A stretch of 64,000 nucleotides of DNA. It comes from Candidatus Thiovulum imperiosus (GTDB lineage: Bacteria; Campylobacterota; Campylobacteria; Campylobacterales; Thiovulaceae). A program made the translations under genes and the position numbers. Below are positions 42,784 to 53,400 of the stretch, piece after piece; the first letter of the stretch is position 1, and every line of letters begins with the position of its first letter. The notes under the pieces are model-generated. The model did not search any database. It was not told the origin of the DNA and saw only the letters and a list, made by a program, of their open reading frames with translations. The stretch lies in the NCBI GenBank assembly GCA_024281175.1, contig JAMJTW010000014.1, forward strand, positions 1 through 64,000, read 5' to 3'.

Positions 42784-43411
42784 GTTTCCCTTTCTCTAAT
42801 TTGTAAGACTCTGTAAAAATAGTTTTCTCTAAAATTATCTCTTCCATATTTGTAATAAGAAGAACACCAAATGCGTTCTCTTCAGAAAGTCTTTTTAGAA
42901 AGTAGAGAAAAGAGTAAAACTCTCCTTTTGTCAAAAGAGATAAAGGTTCATCAACAAAAAGAAGATATGGATTTTTCAAAACAGCAAGAGCTAATTTGGC
43001 ATACTGTCTCTCTTCATTTGAAAGAGTGTGCATCTTATCAAAAAGTTTATGTGATAAACCAGCTTTTGTAGATATCTCTATAACTTTATCTCTTTTAGCA
43101 CTGGTTAGCCATTTCAAGTTTTGTAAAAGTGTTTTATCTTCAAGAAAAAATTCATGTTGAGGAACATACCCTATTCTATTTCGAAGGGCAAGAACATGTT
43201 TTCTATGTTTATAAGAAACCTTTTTATTCTCAAAAAGAATGGTTCCCTCTAAAAAAGGAATATTAGCTAAAACTGTTTCAAAGAGATAACTTTTTCCAGA
43301 GGATATCTCCCCGCTTATACCTATGAAACTATTTAATCTAACTTCTAAAGTTATGCCAGAAAGAAGCTCTTTTTTATTAGAATAGTAGTGAAGATTATTA
43401 ATTTCCAGCAA
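42770..43411 (-). CDS. ABC transporter ATP-binding protein
   Basis: 213 aa, single nucleotide-binding domain. Walker A GISGEISSGKS (K40), Q-loop YVPQHEFF, signature LSNEERQYAKLAL (a variant of LSGGQ), Walker B LLFVDEP. Partner of the downstream MacB/FtsX-type permease. The signature has Asn-Glu in place of Gly-Gly, unusual for an active ABC. It overlaps the GTPase gene by 14 bases. Confidence 0.85.
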   Translation of the reverse strand: MLEINNLHYYSNKKELLSGITLEVRLNSFIGISGEISSGKSYLFETVLANIPFLEGTILFENKKVSYKHRKHVLALRNRIGYVPQHEFFLEDKTLLQNLKWLTSAKRDKVIEISTKAGLSHKLFDKMHTLSNEERQYAKLALAVLKNPYLLFVDEPLSLLTKGEFYSFLYFLKRLSEENAFGVLLITNMEEIILEKTIFTESYKLEKGKLVTI

Positions 43412-44435
43412 AATTTTCTTCCTCTTTATATTTCACAAGTTTTTCACCTTGTAAAATTACAAAGTTATGGTCTCTTTTATAGTTATCTGAAAAATGTTTA
43501 ATTGCATCTATAAATTGTGCATCTAAATCAAACATATCACTCACTTTCTTGTTCAAATTTCCTCTTTTCCGTAAATATTCTGAAATTGCAAATGCAAGAA
43601 TATATTTTAAAGGCTGTTCAGTATCTTTTGGAGAGTAGCGAGAATTAAAATCCCTCTTCTTATAAATGAAAATAGGATTTTGTTGTGTATCTCTCTCAAT
43701 CATAGAAAATTCTACATCTCCTAAAGTTTGAATTGAAGTTAGAACTACAGCTACTTTTTCTGAAAGTTTGTTAGATTTGAAAAAATTTATAAGGTTTTTA
43801 AACTCTCTCTCCACCTCATCTCGAATTCTATTCGTATAGTAGTCTGTACCTTGTAAATACTTCTCACTCTTTAAAGCTACAAAAAGAACTAATCTATTTT
43901 TCATCTCGAAACTTCCTTTTATAGCTCTAAGAGTATCAAAAAGAGTGGCTGGAGCATTTGTCATCTCGCTCCACACACCACCTTCTTCCAATAGAGTAGT
44001 AGTATCCACTGGAATTACTAATACATTACTATCTTTAATAAAACTTTTAACTTTTATTCTCTCAGATTCTAAATAACCACCTGGAAAATCTCGAAATTTC
44101 AAATGAAGTTTTTGAGAAGAATCTTCATCTTTTGCAACATAGAAGTTATACTCTTCTAACTGTTTAGTTCCAATTAATGTTGGCTTCGCTCTAACTTCAT
44201 CTAAAGCAACTTGCTTCTTTAATTCAGCTAGTTTTCTATTAAGTCGATTCGAAGTTACATCATCAGGAAGTAGTTGTATATCTAAATTTGTATCAACAAC
44301 AGAATTGAAACGGTCATACATAGCTGTTAAAGTTGATGTCTTTCCAACTCCGCTACCACCTAAAAAGAGTATATTGATACTTTTGTCATCTTTTGATGTG
44401 TCATCAAACAGGGATTTAAGTAGTGTTTTAAACAT
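43398..44435 (-). CDS. P-loop GTPase-like protein
   Basis: 345 aa. P-loop GGSGVGKTS at 26-34, a switch-II-like DFPGG, and a strand ending NVLVIPVDTTTLL. It resembles the double-GTPase/TRAFAC-type NTPases of unknown function often linked to membrane machinery. No membrane segment. Cotranscribed with an ABC transporter and a DUF3972 protein. Substrate (GTP or ATP) is inferred only from the P-loop type. Confidence 0.7.
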   Translation of the reverse strand: MFKTLLKSLFDDTSKDDKSINILFLGGSGVGKTSTLTAMYDRFNSVVDTNLDIQLLPDDVTSNRLNRKLAELKKQVALDEVRAKPTLIGTKQLEEYNFYVAKDEDSSQKLHLKFRDFPGGYLESERIKVKSFIKDSNVLVIPVDTTTLLEEGGVWSEMTNAPATLFDTLRAIKGSFEMKNRLVLFVALKSEKYLQGTDYYTNRIRDEVEREFKNLINFFKSNKLSEKVAVVLTSIQTLGDVEFSMIERDTQQNPIFIYKKRDFNSRYSPKDTEQPLKYILAFAISEYLRKRGNLNKKVSDMFDLDAQFIDAIKHFSDNYKRDHNFVILQGEKLVKYKEEENFAGN

Positions 44436-44443
44436 AGAAGACC

Positions 44444-44932
44444 CTAAAATTTATTTTTCGGTTTGTAATCCTCTATCACTTTACCCCACATGAGCTTATA
44501 TTTCTTCTTAACAAATTTGAGCTCCTCTTGACAGTTATCTAACTGTTCAGTTAAAACTCTCACATTGCTTCTCTCATCTTCCAGTATCTCTTGAACTGAA
44601 ATAAGAGCCTCTTTTAAGAACATATTTTCCTCTTTTAAAACAGATACAGTTTCATCTTTTGATGCGATAACTTTTTCATGAAGATTTAAAATAGTAGAGA
44701 TAGTTTTCTCTATAAAATCCAAGTTTATGGAGTCACCTCCATCATCTATTGCTAAAGATTTCATAGCTTCAGGAACAAGCATTTTACTACCTTGCTCAGT
44801 GTCTATATAGATAACACCATCTTCCTCTTTAAACTCTATCTCTTGCCTTGTTATCATTCCATGAATAGTCTCTAAATCCATACCTGTTATTTGGGAAAAT
44901 TCCCTAATACTAACCCAGTTTTCTTTTATCAA
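44444..44932 (-). CDS. DUF3972 family protein
   Basis: 162 aa. N-terminal helix-turn-helix-like domain (WVSIREFSQITGMDLETIHG, then a DGVIYIDTEQGS strand pair) as in DUF3972 proteins of Helicobacter and Campylobacter, followed by a long coiled coil (about 70-150). Probably a cytoplasmic scaffold or regulator. First gene of the four-gene operon with GTPase and ABC transporter; eight-base gap to the next gene. Confidence 0.75.
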   Translation of the reverse strand: MIKENWVSIREFSQITGMDLETIHGMITRQEIEFKEEDGVIYIDTEQGSKMLVPEAMKSLAIDDGGDSINLDFIEKTISTILNLHEKVIASKDETVSVLKEENMFLKEALISVQEILEDERSNVRVLTEQLDNCQEELKFVKKKYKLMWGKVIEDYKPKNKF

Positions 44933-45012
44933 GTTACCCTCTCCCCTAACAATACAGAATGATTGAAATTATACTCAATTAGAACTCTCTTCTGTTTTAG
45001 ACTTTTTTTGGA

Positions 45013-45018
45013 TATAAT
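45013..45018 (+). promoter_or_regulatory. -10 box of rpsU
   Basis: TATAAT preceded by ACTTTTTTTGGA, an extended-10-like, T-rich form typical of Campylobacterota sigma-70 promoters. It lies 43 bases before the rpsU start. Confidence 0.7.
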
Positions 45019-45060
45019 CCACCACATTTTCAAAATATTTAAAGAAAGTAGGTAATTTTA

Positions 45061-45273
45061 GTGCCAGGTATCTCACTTAGACCAGATGACAATTTCGATA
45101 TCGCTTACAGAAGATTTAAAAAACAAGTTGATAGAAACCTAATTGTTACAGAAGCGAGAGCTAGAAGATTTTATGAAACTCAAACTGAGAAGAGAAAAAA
45201 ACAGAAAATTTCTGCTCGAAAGAAAATCCTTAAGAGACTCTACATGATGAGAAGATATGAGTCAAGATTGTAA
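45061..45273 (+). CDS. rpsU: 30S ribosomal protein S21
   Basis: 70 aa, normal length. Conserved RRFKKQVDR and the basic C-terminus [16 protein letters not shown] start with AGTAGGT upstream. Binds the 3' region of 16S rRNA and assists initiation. Monocistronic with its own promoter. Confidence 0.95.
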   Translation: MPGISLRPDDNFDIAYRRFKKQVDRNLIVTEARARRFYETQTEKRKKQKISARKKILKRLYMMRRYESRL

Positions 45274-45291
45274 AATCTCTCTTCGAAGAGG

Positions 45292-46233
45292 CTAAATATC
45301 GTATATTTGAATTATACCGATAAGTTCCTCTTCAACTACTAGAAGAGAATTTATCTTCTTTTCTAACATAAACTCTTCTGCTTCGGAAAGTTTTGCTTTT
45401 GGAGATATAGTTTTAGGGTTTCTATTTGCGACTTGATATGCAGATAGAGAGAAAAACTTCTCTTCTGAATTTTCCATTGCTCTTCGAATATCCCCATCTG
45501 TAATTACTCCAAAAATGCTTTTCTCTTCCAATACAACAACAAGACCAAATCTGCTTTTTGAAATAGTCTCAATTACACTTTTAATAGAGCTACTCTTTTC
45601 ACAAATTGGAAGATTGTCTGAACTCATAACATCAGAAACTTTTAAAAGCAATCTTTTTCCTAAAGAGCCTCCAGGGTGAAAACGGGCAAAGTTCTCTTCT
45701 TGAAAACCTCGTATCTCCATAAGAGCCACAGCAAGAGCATCTCCTATTACAAGAGTAGCAGTTGTTGAACTTGTTGGAGCTAGTTGGAGGGGACAAGCCT
45801 CTTTGGAAACAGATATATCTAAATATATATCACAATTTTTAGAAAGAGTGGAATTTCCTTTTCCAGAAAAAGCAATAGTTCTATTTCCATTCTCTTTTAA
45901 ATATGGGAGAACTCTTATAACTTCTTCTGTTTCGCCTGAGTTTGAAATAAGAATAGCGGTATCATGACTCTCTACTACTCCTAAATCGCCATGAAAACCT
46001 TCAGCCGGATGTAGAAAAATAGATGGAGTTCCAGTTGATGAGAAAGTTGCAGAAATCTTTTTTCCGATAAGTCCAGATTTGCCCATACCAATAAAAACTA
46101 CTTTTCCTTTGGAACTTAAAATAGTTTCTACTGCTAATTCAAAATTTTTATCTATTTTTGAAATCAAGTTTGAAATCTCATCTCTCTCGATTTGAACTAC
46201 TCTACGACCAATTTCTAAAACTCTACTCATCAC
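45292..46233 (-). CDS. kdsD: arabinose-5-phosphate isomerase (KdsD/KpsF)
   Basis: 313 aa. SIS domain (about 35-180) with GMGKSGLIGKKISATFSSTG and HPAEGFHGDLG; two CBS domains follow (about 200-313). Converts ribulose 5-phosphate to arabinose 5-phosphate, first step to KDO of the LPS core. Minus strand, convergent with rpsU, 25 bases after the NeuB-like gene, so both sugar-acid genes are probably cotranscribed. Confidence 0.93.
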   Translation of the reverse strand: MMSRVLEIGRRVVQIERDEISNLISKIDKNFELAVETILSSKGKVVFIGMGKSGLIGKKISATFSSTGTPSIFLHPAEGFHGDLGVVESHDTAILISNSGETEEVIRVLPYLKENGNRTIAFSGKGNSTLSKNCDIYLDISVSKEACPLQLAPTSSTTATLVIGDALAVALMEIRGFQEENFARFHPGGSLGKRLLLKVSDVMSSDNLPICEKSSSIKSVIETISKSRFGLVVVLEEKSIFGVITDGDIRRAMENSEEKFFSLSAYQVANRNPKTISPKAKLSEAEEFMLEKKINSLLVVEEELIGIIQIYDI

Positions 46234-46258
46234 TATCTTTTTTAAACTATTTTAACAT

Positions 46259-47317
46259 CTAATCAAACATATTCCACTGAAGTACAGAGTCTTCAGAAAT
46301 ATTGTGTAGAGCTTTTTTACCGATGAGGTCATCAATAAATTTTGGAGAAATACCGTGAGCTGGTCTTTTAAAGGTAAGGTCTGTTTCAGAAATAGTTTCG
46401 CCTTGTAAAATATCTCTACTTGCAACAAGACTTCTTCTCGCATTTCTTCTTGCTGGAGCTTCATCTTCCAAAGCTGTTACAGAAAAATTGCCTAAAAGTT
46501 CAAATCTCTTTTGCAGATTTTCTCGAAATAGTTTCAAATCTTTCCAATCCATTGCATGATAGTGGTCATTTCCTTGCAAAGTCTTGTCATGGGTGAAATG
46601 TTTTTCAAGAATAACGCTACCAAGTAGTGTAGCAATTTCCAGAGTACTCATATCTTTTGGCAATGTATGGTCAGAATACCCAATTGGAATATCTGGAAAC
46701 GCTTTTTTTAATCCAGAAATCATTCCAAGATTTGCATTCTCATCTGGTGTTGGATAATTCAAAACACAGTGAAGAAGTGAATATGGAACTTTAAACTCTT
46801 CTATCCATTTGACAGCTTCATGAATTTCACTTAAATCACTTGCTCCAGTTGATAATATGATGGGCTTTCCAAAAGATGCTATATGTTTTATAAATGGTTT
46901 ATTTGTTAAATCACTTGAAGATATTTTGAAAACTGGTTGTAAGTCATTCAAAAAGTTTGCTGACTCAATATCAAAAGGAGTTGAAAGAAACTCAATTCCT
47001 ACCTCATCACAATACTTTTTTAATTCTACAAACTCATCTTTCCAAAATTTGTCATGTTTTTGAAATAGTTCGAATTGTGACTTTGTTGGCTCTTTTGTTG
47101 TATCCCAATATGCTGGAGACTCTTTTGAAGCGATAGTATTTGCTTTGTAAGTCTGAAACTTTATGGCGTCTGCTCCACCATCTTTTGCTTCTCGAACTAA
47201 TCTTTTCGCTGTTTCCATACTTCCTTCATGGTTTACACCAGCTTCTGCAATTATGTATGGTCTTCCAATCTCTATATTTCCACAATTCCAGTTTTGAAAT
47301 AGTTCTACTATTTTCAT
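46259..47317 (-). CDS. NeuB-family nonulosonic acid synthase
   Basis: 352 aa. TIM-barrel synthase domain (about 15-280: IIAEAGVNHEGSMETAKRLV, DAIKFQTYKANT, STPFD, STGAS, GYSDHT, EKHFTHD) and a C-terminal antifreeze/SAF domain (about 290-350). Condenses phosphoenolpyruvate with a six-carbon amino sugar to sialic, legionaminic or a related nonulosonic acid for surface glycans or flagellin. It looks nearer to NeuB/LegI than to PseI. Companion nonulosonate genes are not in the window. Confidence 0.85.
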   Translation of the reverse strand: MKIVELFQNWNCGNIEIGRPYIIAEAGVNHEGSMETAKRLVREAKDGGADAIKFQTYKANTIASKESPAYWDTTKEPTKSQFELFQKHDKFWKDEFVELKKYCDEVGIEFLSTPFDIESANFLNDLQPVFKISSSDLTNKPFIKHIASFGKPIILSTGASDLSEIHEAVKWIEEFKVPYSLLHCVLNYPTPDENANLGMISGLKKAFPDIPIGYSDHTLPKDMSTLEIATLLGSVILEKHFTHDKTLQGNDHYHAMDWKDLKLFRENLQKRFELLGNFSVTALEDEAPARRNARRSLVASRDILQGETISETDLTFKRPAHGISPKFIDDLIGKKALHNISEDSVLQWNMFD

Positions 47318-47384
47318 ATTTACTCTTTATAAGGTTTTGGAAAAAATCGGTTTGTGAAATTAGATATTGAAATAGAGAAGAGAT

Positions 47385-47402
47385 GGAGGGGAAACCCCCT
47401 CC
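47385..47402 (-). terminator. hairpin after the giant lipoprotein gene
   Basis: GGAGGGG-AAAC-CCCCTCC. On the minus strand it stands 12 bases after the stop codon of the 2098-aa gene. There is no long T run. Confidence 0.55.
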
Positions 47403-47414
47403 CGAGAGAAAAGA

Positions 47415-50400
47415 CTATTGAGAGTCTGAAAGAGACATAATTTTTGCTGTGTAAACTTCTCCAAGAAGAGTATAGAAAGTAACTGTAATTCCAACTGTAC
47501 CATTTATATTGTTTGCAACAAAATCATCTGGGTCTATTGTATCAATTAAGTTGAATTCAAAGTTTCCACCTCCAGCAACATTCCAAGATACAGTTTTTCC
47601 ATCAGATGAATATGTATCTTCACTAAGTTTTGTAGCAGTTTTTATACTTCCACTCATACTTTCATTAAAAGTGATGTTAACATCTTTAAGCATATTTACT
47701 CCACTACCTTGAGCATCAAAGTTGAACTGATAAGAAGTATCAGTTGGAGAGTAGTAAAGTCTTAAAGAGTATCTACTTCCATCAAACACATTATCAGAAA
47801 TAGCCTCACCATACTTAACTGTGTTTCCAGTTCCAGTTGCTTCTGTAAAGTTTATACTAGCACTATCTGAACTTCTATCAACATCTGTTGTAATAGCTTT
47901 AGTTTCACTTCTATAAGTTGTTTCAACATGATAAGAACTACCAAATGGAACATTCTCAAATACTGCACATCCAGAAGCATCAGTTTCTACTGTATCACTA
48001 AATCCATCTTGTTTCGCAATTTTTACAAAAACAGTTGTACTATCAGGATTACCATCTTCATCAATATCAACTGTATAGATATTTTTGTCATCTTCTGTAA
48101 TACAAACTTCAAAATCAACAGCAAGACTATTTAAAGTAATAGTTCTCTCAATTTTTTCACTACCTTCAGGTAATTGAATTCTATCAACATACTCAACAAA
48201 ATCAGCATCATCATTTAATTTATTTACAACAACAAAAGCAACTGCCGAAGTTTCAATAAATCCAGAAGCAATTCCCTTGTGATTTGTAACACTTAAAGAT
48301 GAAATATCTGTTGCTGTTGCAGTAGCAGATGAGCCGTATCTAACCTCAACTGGAATTCCAACAAGAATATTTCCAGCATTATCTACAACTGTAATATTTG
48401 TTTCAGTAATATTTGCTTTACAAATAGGAGTTGGTAAAGTTCCTTGTAAAGAACCAGTAGTTCCAAAATCTATCATAATAGGAGCTTTTACACCCTCATT
48501 CCAAATTACTTCATCGCAATCATCTAAGTTAAAAGTTAAAGAACTTGTAGTAGTTGCTGAAGTTACACTAGATTTTTCTACTGTAATTGGAGTTAATCCA
48601 ACAGTAAATTCAGTTACAGCAGCAGAGCCAGATTTTGCAGTTACTGTATAAGTCCAGCTTCCATTACCCGCACCTGTTGGAGCAGTATACTCAACTTTAT
48701 AATCAGCAGCCATATAAGTACAATTTTGTCCTACGGCACTTCCACTTTCACAACCATTTCCAACTGTTCCTTCTTCAGAACCATCTTCAGAGCCATCTCC
48801 AATTCGGTCTTCACCATCATCTGGAAGAGTTACAGTTCTTTTGATTAATCTGATTTCGTCAAAATCAAGAACTCCAGTAGCTGTATCAAAAGTGATTGTT
48901 CCTACACTACCTGTGGAAGCATCTATTAATTCACTACTGTCAATATCAAGAACAAATGTTCTTTTATAGTAATCACCAGCAGTAATTTCAACTACATATC
49001 CATAAACAGCATAAAGGTCTAAGTCATCTTGACTATATGTTCCTTTGGTCGCATCATCTTCATTAGAAGAGACCATTTGAACTGAAGGTAAACCATTTTT
49101 AGTGATATTAATCACAGCTTGACCAACAGGTATATCATTACCATCTGCATCTAACTCAGTATCGAGAATAGAACCTTTAATTTCAGTGATTTTTGAGTTT
49201 GCAACACTTGGGTCTCCAATACAAACAACACCTTTATAGTTTCGAGCATCTGTTTCTTGAACACTGTAATGTGTATCGCTTATAGAAACCATCTCAAACA
49301 TTGTAGTTGTACTAGCCACCTCATCACCTTCTAAGCCAGAATATCCACCTAAAAGACTAGTAACTTCATCATCTGTCCAATATTCACCATTCTCAATAGA
49401 TTTAGTTGTATCATATTCAGTTTGACCACTAAAATAGATAGATTTTAAATCATCTACATCTGGAGAAGCTAATCCAAGATTTTCACAAGCACTTTGAGAA
49501 GTTGGATTGTCCATCATAACATGAGAGTCATCTGACCGAAGAATAATATAACTTGGAATAACTGCACAACTAGCTGTATTATCAGTTTTGAAAGCAGCAA
49601 ATTTGAGATTATTTTCATCAGGATACTCATCTAAATGAGAAGTTCCATCTCCATTAATATTGACAGCTACTGGAAGCGAAATAGCTTGTTCATCTATTGG
49701 AAGTTTTTCAACCTTGATAGTTGTAAACTTATACTCAGCTAACTTATCTCCAACTTCTGTTTCCATATCATCATTAGTATCATCACCATTGAATGGAGCA
49801 GTAGCAGTAACTGTGTAAGTCAAAGTAAAGCTATCTAAGGTTTTATCTGCACAACCACCTAAATTGTCTATCTTATAACTACCTGAAGCAGATAGTGTAT
49901 CACTACAAACTGGAGTGAGATTATTTAAATAATAACCATTAATTGTAATACTTCCACTAGCTGGAGCTTGTCCTGTTATTTCATGTAATTTAAAAATATT
50001 TCTTGAAACTGTTGGTGCAAAATGGAGAGTACTCGCTACTGCAAAGTTTCCTGTAACTGAAGCAGATGTGGAACTAGGATAATTAGTTTCTATATTTGCA
50101 GGAGTAATAGATGGTTTATCAACATATATACCATCTGTTGGGTCAAGAACTAAACCATTAGAAGAACTTATAGAGAAGGATTGAGTATATGGATTATCAA
50201 CATAAGTACTTGTTACAGGGTCAAGCTCATTTCTAGTATAGTTATATGTAGGACTAGAAAGTGTTAGCATATCACTATCACTAAAAGAAATGCTTATAGT
50301 ATTTTCAGGAGCATAAATTGTATTCGTAGAACTTTGCGAACCATTATTTAAGTGAACACCTTCATCATCACCCTCTTCAAGAGTATTTATAATAGAAGTA

Positions 50401-53400
50401 ATTACACCGTTTGGAGTATTAGCCCAATATGGTCCAGTAAATCCTTGGAAATCATAACCAGCAGAAGCTAACATTTGATACTCTTCAGCAGTTAAAAGGT
50501 CTCCGAGTCTTTCCGTTCCATGACAATAGTAGTTGTGATAATCTTCAATATTGTTTGCTATATCATCATCTCTATTATTTACAGAGAAAAATCTTGCATT
50601 TACAACTTCACCATCATCATCTGTTACAGTAGGAATATGAATATCTCCCAACTCAACAACTGTTACATTGTAATCATAGTTTTGAATTTCACCACTACAT
50701 TGAGCTTGAACAACAACTAGAAGTTCTTTACCATGTAAATCTCCAGCTGTGCCACTGTTTTTAATTTTGACTGTTACATGTTTAACTTCATTTTCGATTG
50801 TATCAAGAGTTAAAGTAGAAGTAGTATCTTCTAATATACTTTGAGGAGTGTCTTGAATAAATTCTGAATTATTTGTAACAGCTCCTGTAACTGGGTCTGT
50901 AACTACTAAATCTGAATGTAAAAGGAAAATATAACCACTTGTTTCAAAACCACTATTTGGTAAATCAGTAGTTTTATTGAAAATAGATATATTTGCATCC
51001 AACTTGTTACCTTCACTATCTATACACTCTGGCATATCAAGTTGAGGGTCTAATAGTTTGTAAGTATCATTTAATACATAAACTTGTTTTGGAGGGTTTT
51101 TAGGAGTTGCATCAACACAATCAGTTGTATTAAAGTCATTAACTTCTAATTGCTCAAGAGTGTAACCTGCCGAATTACTCGCACTACTAAGATAAGCAGT
51201 TAAATCAGCAAAAGTTAAAATACCAACTACTGGAAGTCTAAATACAGAAACATTTACATCTTGACAAGTAATATACTCATCTCTTTTGTAAGGAGTTCCA
51301 AGAGGTGTCCTAACAGTAATTTCACTTATGTCATCAGCACCATTACAGTATACAGATGTTTGAACATCAATTGTTTTTCTAAGCAAGTCTCCATCAGCTG
51401 CTTGGTCATCAGGAGTACCACTCTCTTTATCAAGACCTTTTTCAGTTAAAAACCTACTAAGAGAAGCGTTGTTGATTGAAATAACTTGCTCATTTACATC
51501 TGTTGTTACTGGGTCATCAGCAATTACTTCTGTAAAATCTGTAAAACCTGTTACATTTTCAAGAATATCTCCAGCAAAAATAATAGTAGCTATTTTTTTA
51601 CCACCACCATATGGACACTCATCACTACCTATTTCATAGGTTTCAACTGCTTCAGTAAGATTATACTCAGTAGCATTAAAATCATCACAAGATACAATAG
51701 AGATATTATGTTCAGCAACTCCACCATCTAATAAGTCTGTAATAGCACTTCTATTAAGAGGTGTACCGTTTATAAGTGTACTTACAGAAGCCGCTTCAGG
51801 GATATCTTTTTTATAGAAGAATGTTATATTTCTTTCTCCACCATAAGGACACTCTTTAACTGTTGCAGGTACAGTGAAGTTTACATCATCAATAGTATCA
51901 TCATAAGCGTTACAATAAACCTCATCAAACTTCTCTTCATCTTTTATAATTCCATTATCATCATAATCAGCTATATGGAATAGATTATAACCTCCAACAC
52001 CTGGACATAAAATAGTACCTGTTACATCAGGAACACCTAATTTATAAGCAGTTTCACCATCTAATTCTATTTTTGTTACAACATGAGATCCTGGAGTAAA
52101 ACCGTGAGGCTCTGTATTACATACAAAAACTCTTTCTAAAGCATCTTTTCTTGTAACATCAGTAGCAGTAGCATCATAGTAATTTCTCTCAATACCACCA
52201 CCTCGACAATACTGATTACCTTCATCAAGAGTTGTATCAGCATAATTTACAGTAGTAGCTCCAATTGTTGTTATTAAAGTGTGAACATCATCTTCAGTTC
52301 CTGTTCCAGTAGTAGAACCATCAACTTCATTTTTATAAACAATGTCATAGTCTATATTTCCAGTTCCATCTACAACAGCTGTTTTAAAAGCAACTACTCT
52401 AGTTGGATAAGAACAGATAGTCTCATTATACTCACCTACTTTTTTAGGGTTAGTTGTTCCTAGTTCAGTTTCACCAATTGCGTATTGGTAGTGAGTTACA
52501 ATTTTCCCACCTTCTGGACAAGACCAATGCTCAATAACTCTATCTGCTCTTTTTGCAGTATTTGTTGGAAATACAGTAGGGTAATTTACTAAATCTGTCC
52601 CATCTGTTACATCTCTTAATTGTGAGATAGTTGAGTATAAAAGACCATTATCAACTTCTGCCGTAGCGATATTTCCTCCACTATATTGAGGTGTTGCACT
52701 CATATCACCAGAAAAGTTTTTAGCAGAGTTGTAATATTTTATATTTGGAGCACCAGCTGAACCGATATCAATTTTCCCAACAATATGGAATGTAGAAATT
52801 GTTTCTTGAATAGTTGTTGTTGCACAAAAAACACTAGTGTAGTTTTCATAAGTATTGTCATTATTAAAATCAACACTATATAATTTGACTATACCACCAG
52901 TAGGACACTCTTCTATTGTAGCCTCTCTAATTTCAATCTTTTTAGTAAGTTTTGCATGAGTATCTTCTAAGTGAGTCTCAGCATCTGCCTCCGTAACTAA
53001 AGATTTTGTATTATCAATACCAGCAATAGTATTTTGAAGCTCTCTATCAGCTAAAGCACCTCGAAGAGTAAAATCTAAATCTGTTGGAAAACTACTACTT
53101 TGATAAGCAGTAACATCAATAACATCATCTGATGGGTCTGTATCTAAAGATAAAAGTAGTCTTGATACATACATAACTCGAGAGTCATAAATATAATTTG
53201 TATCAAAAAGTCTTGTGATATCAATAAGATTAATTCCATCAACTGGATTATCTCCAACATTGATTTTACCTAAAGAAAGGTCTCCAAGAAGAAATTCAAC
53301 TTCATAAGCATCATCAATAAATGAGAATTTACCATTATGTCGTTCAGTGCCAGTTGAAACTACAAGTCTGTTATCAGTAAAACTATAACTAGGTAATCCA

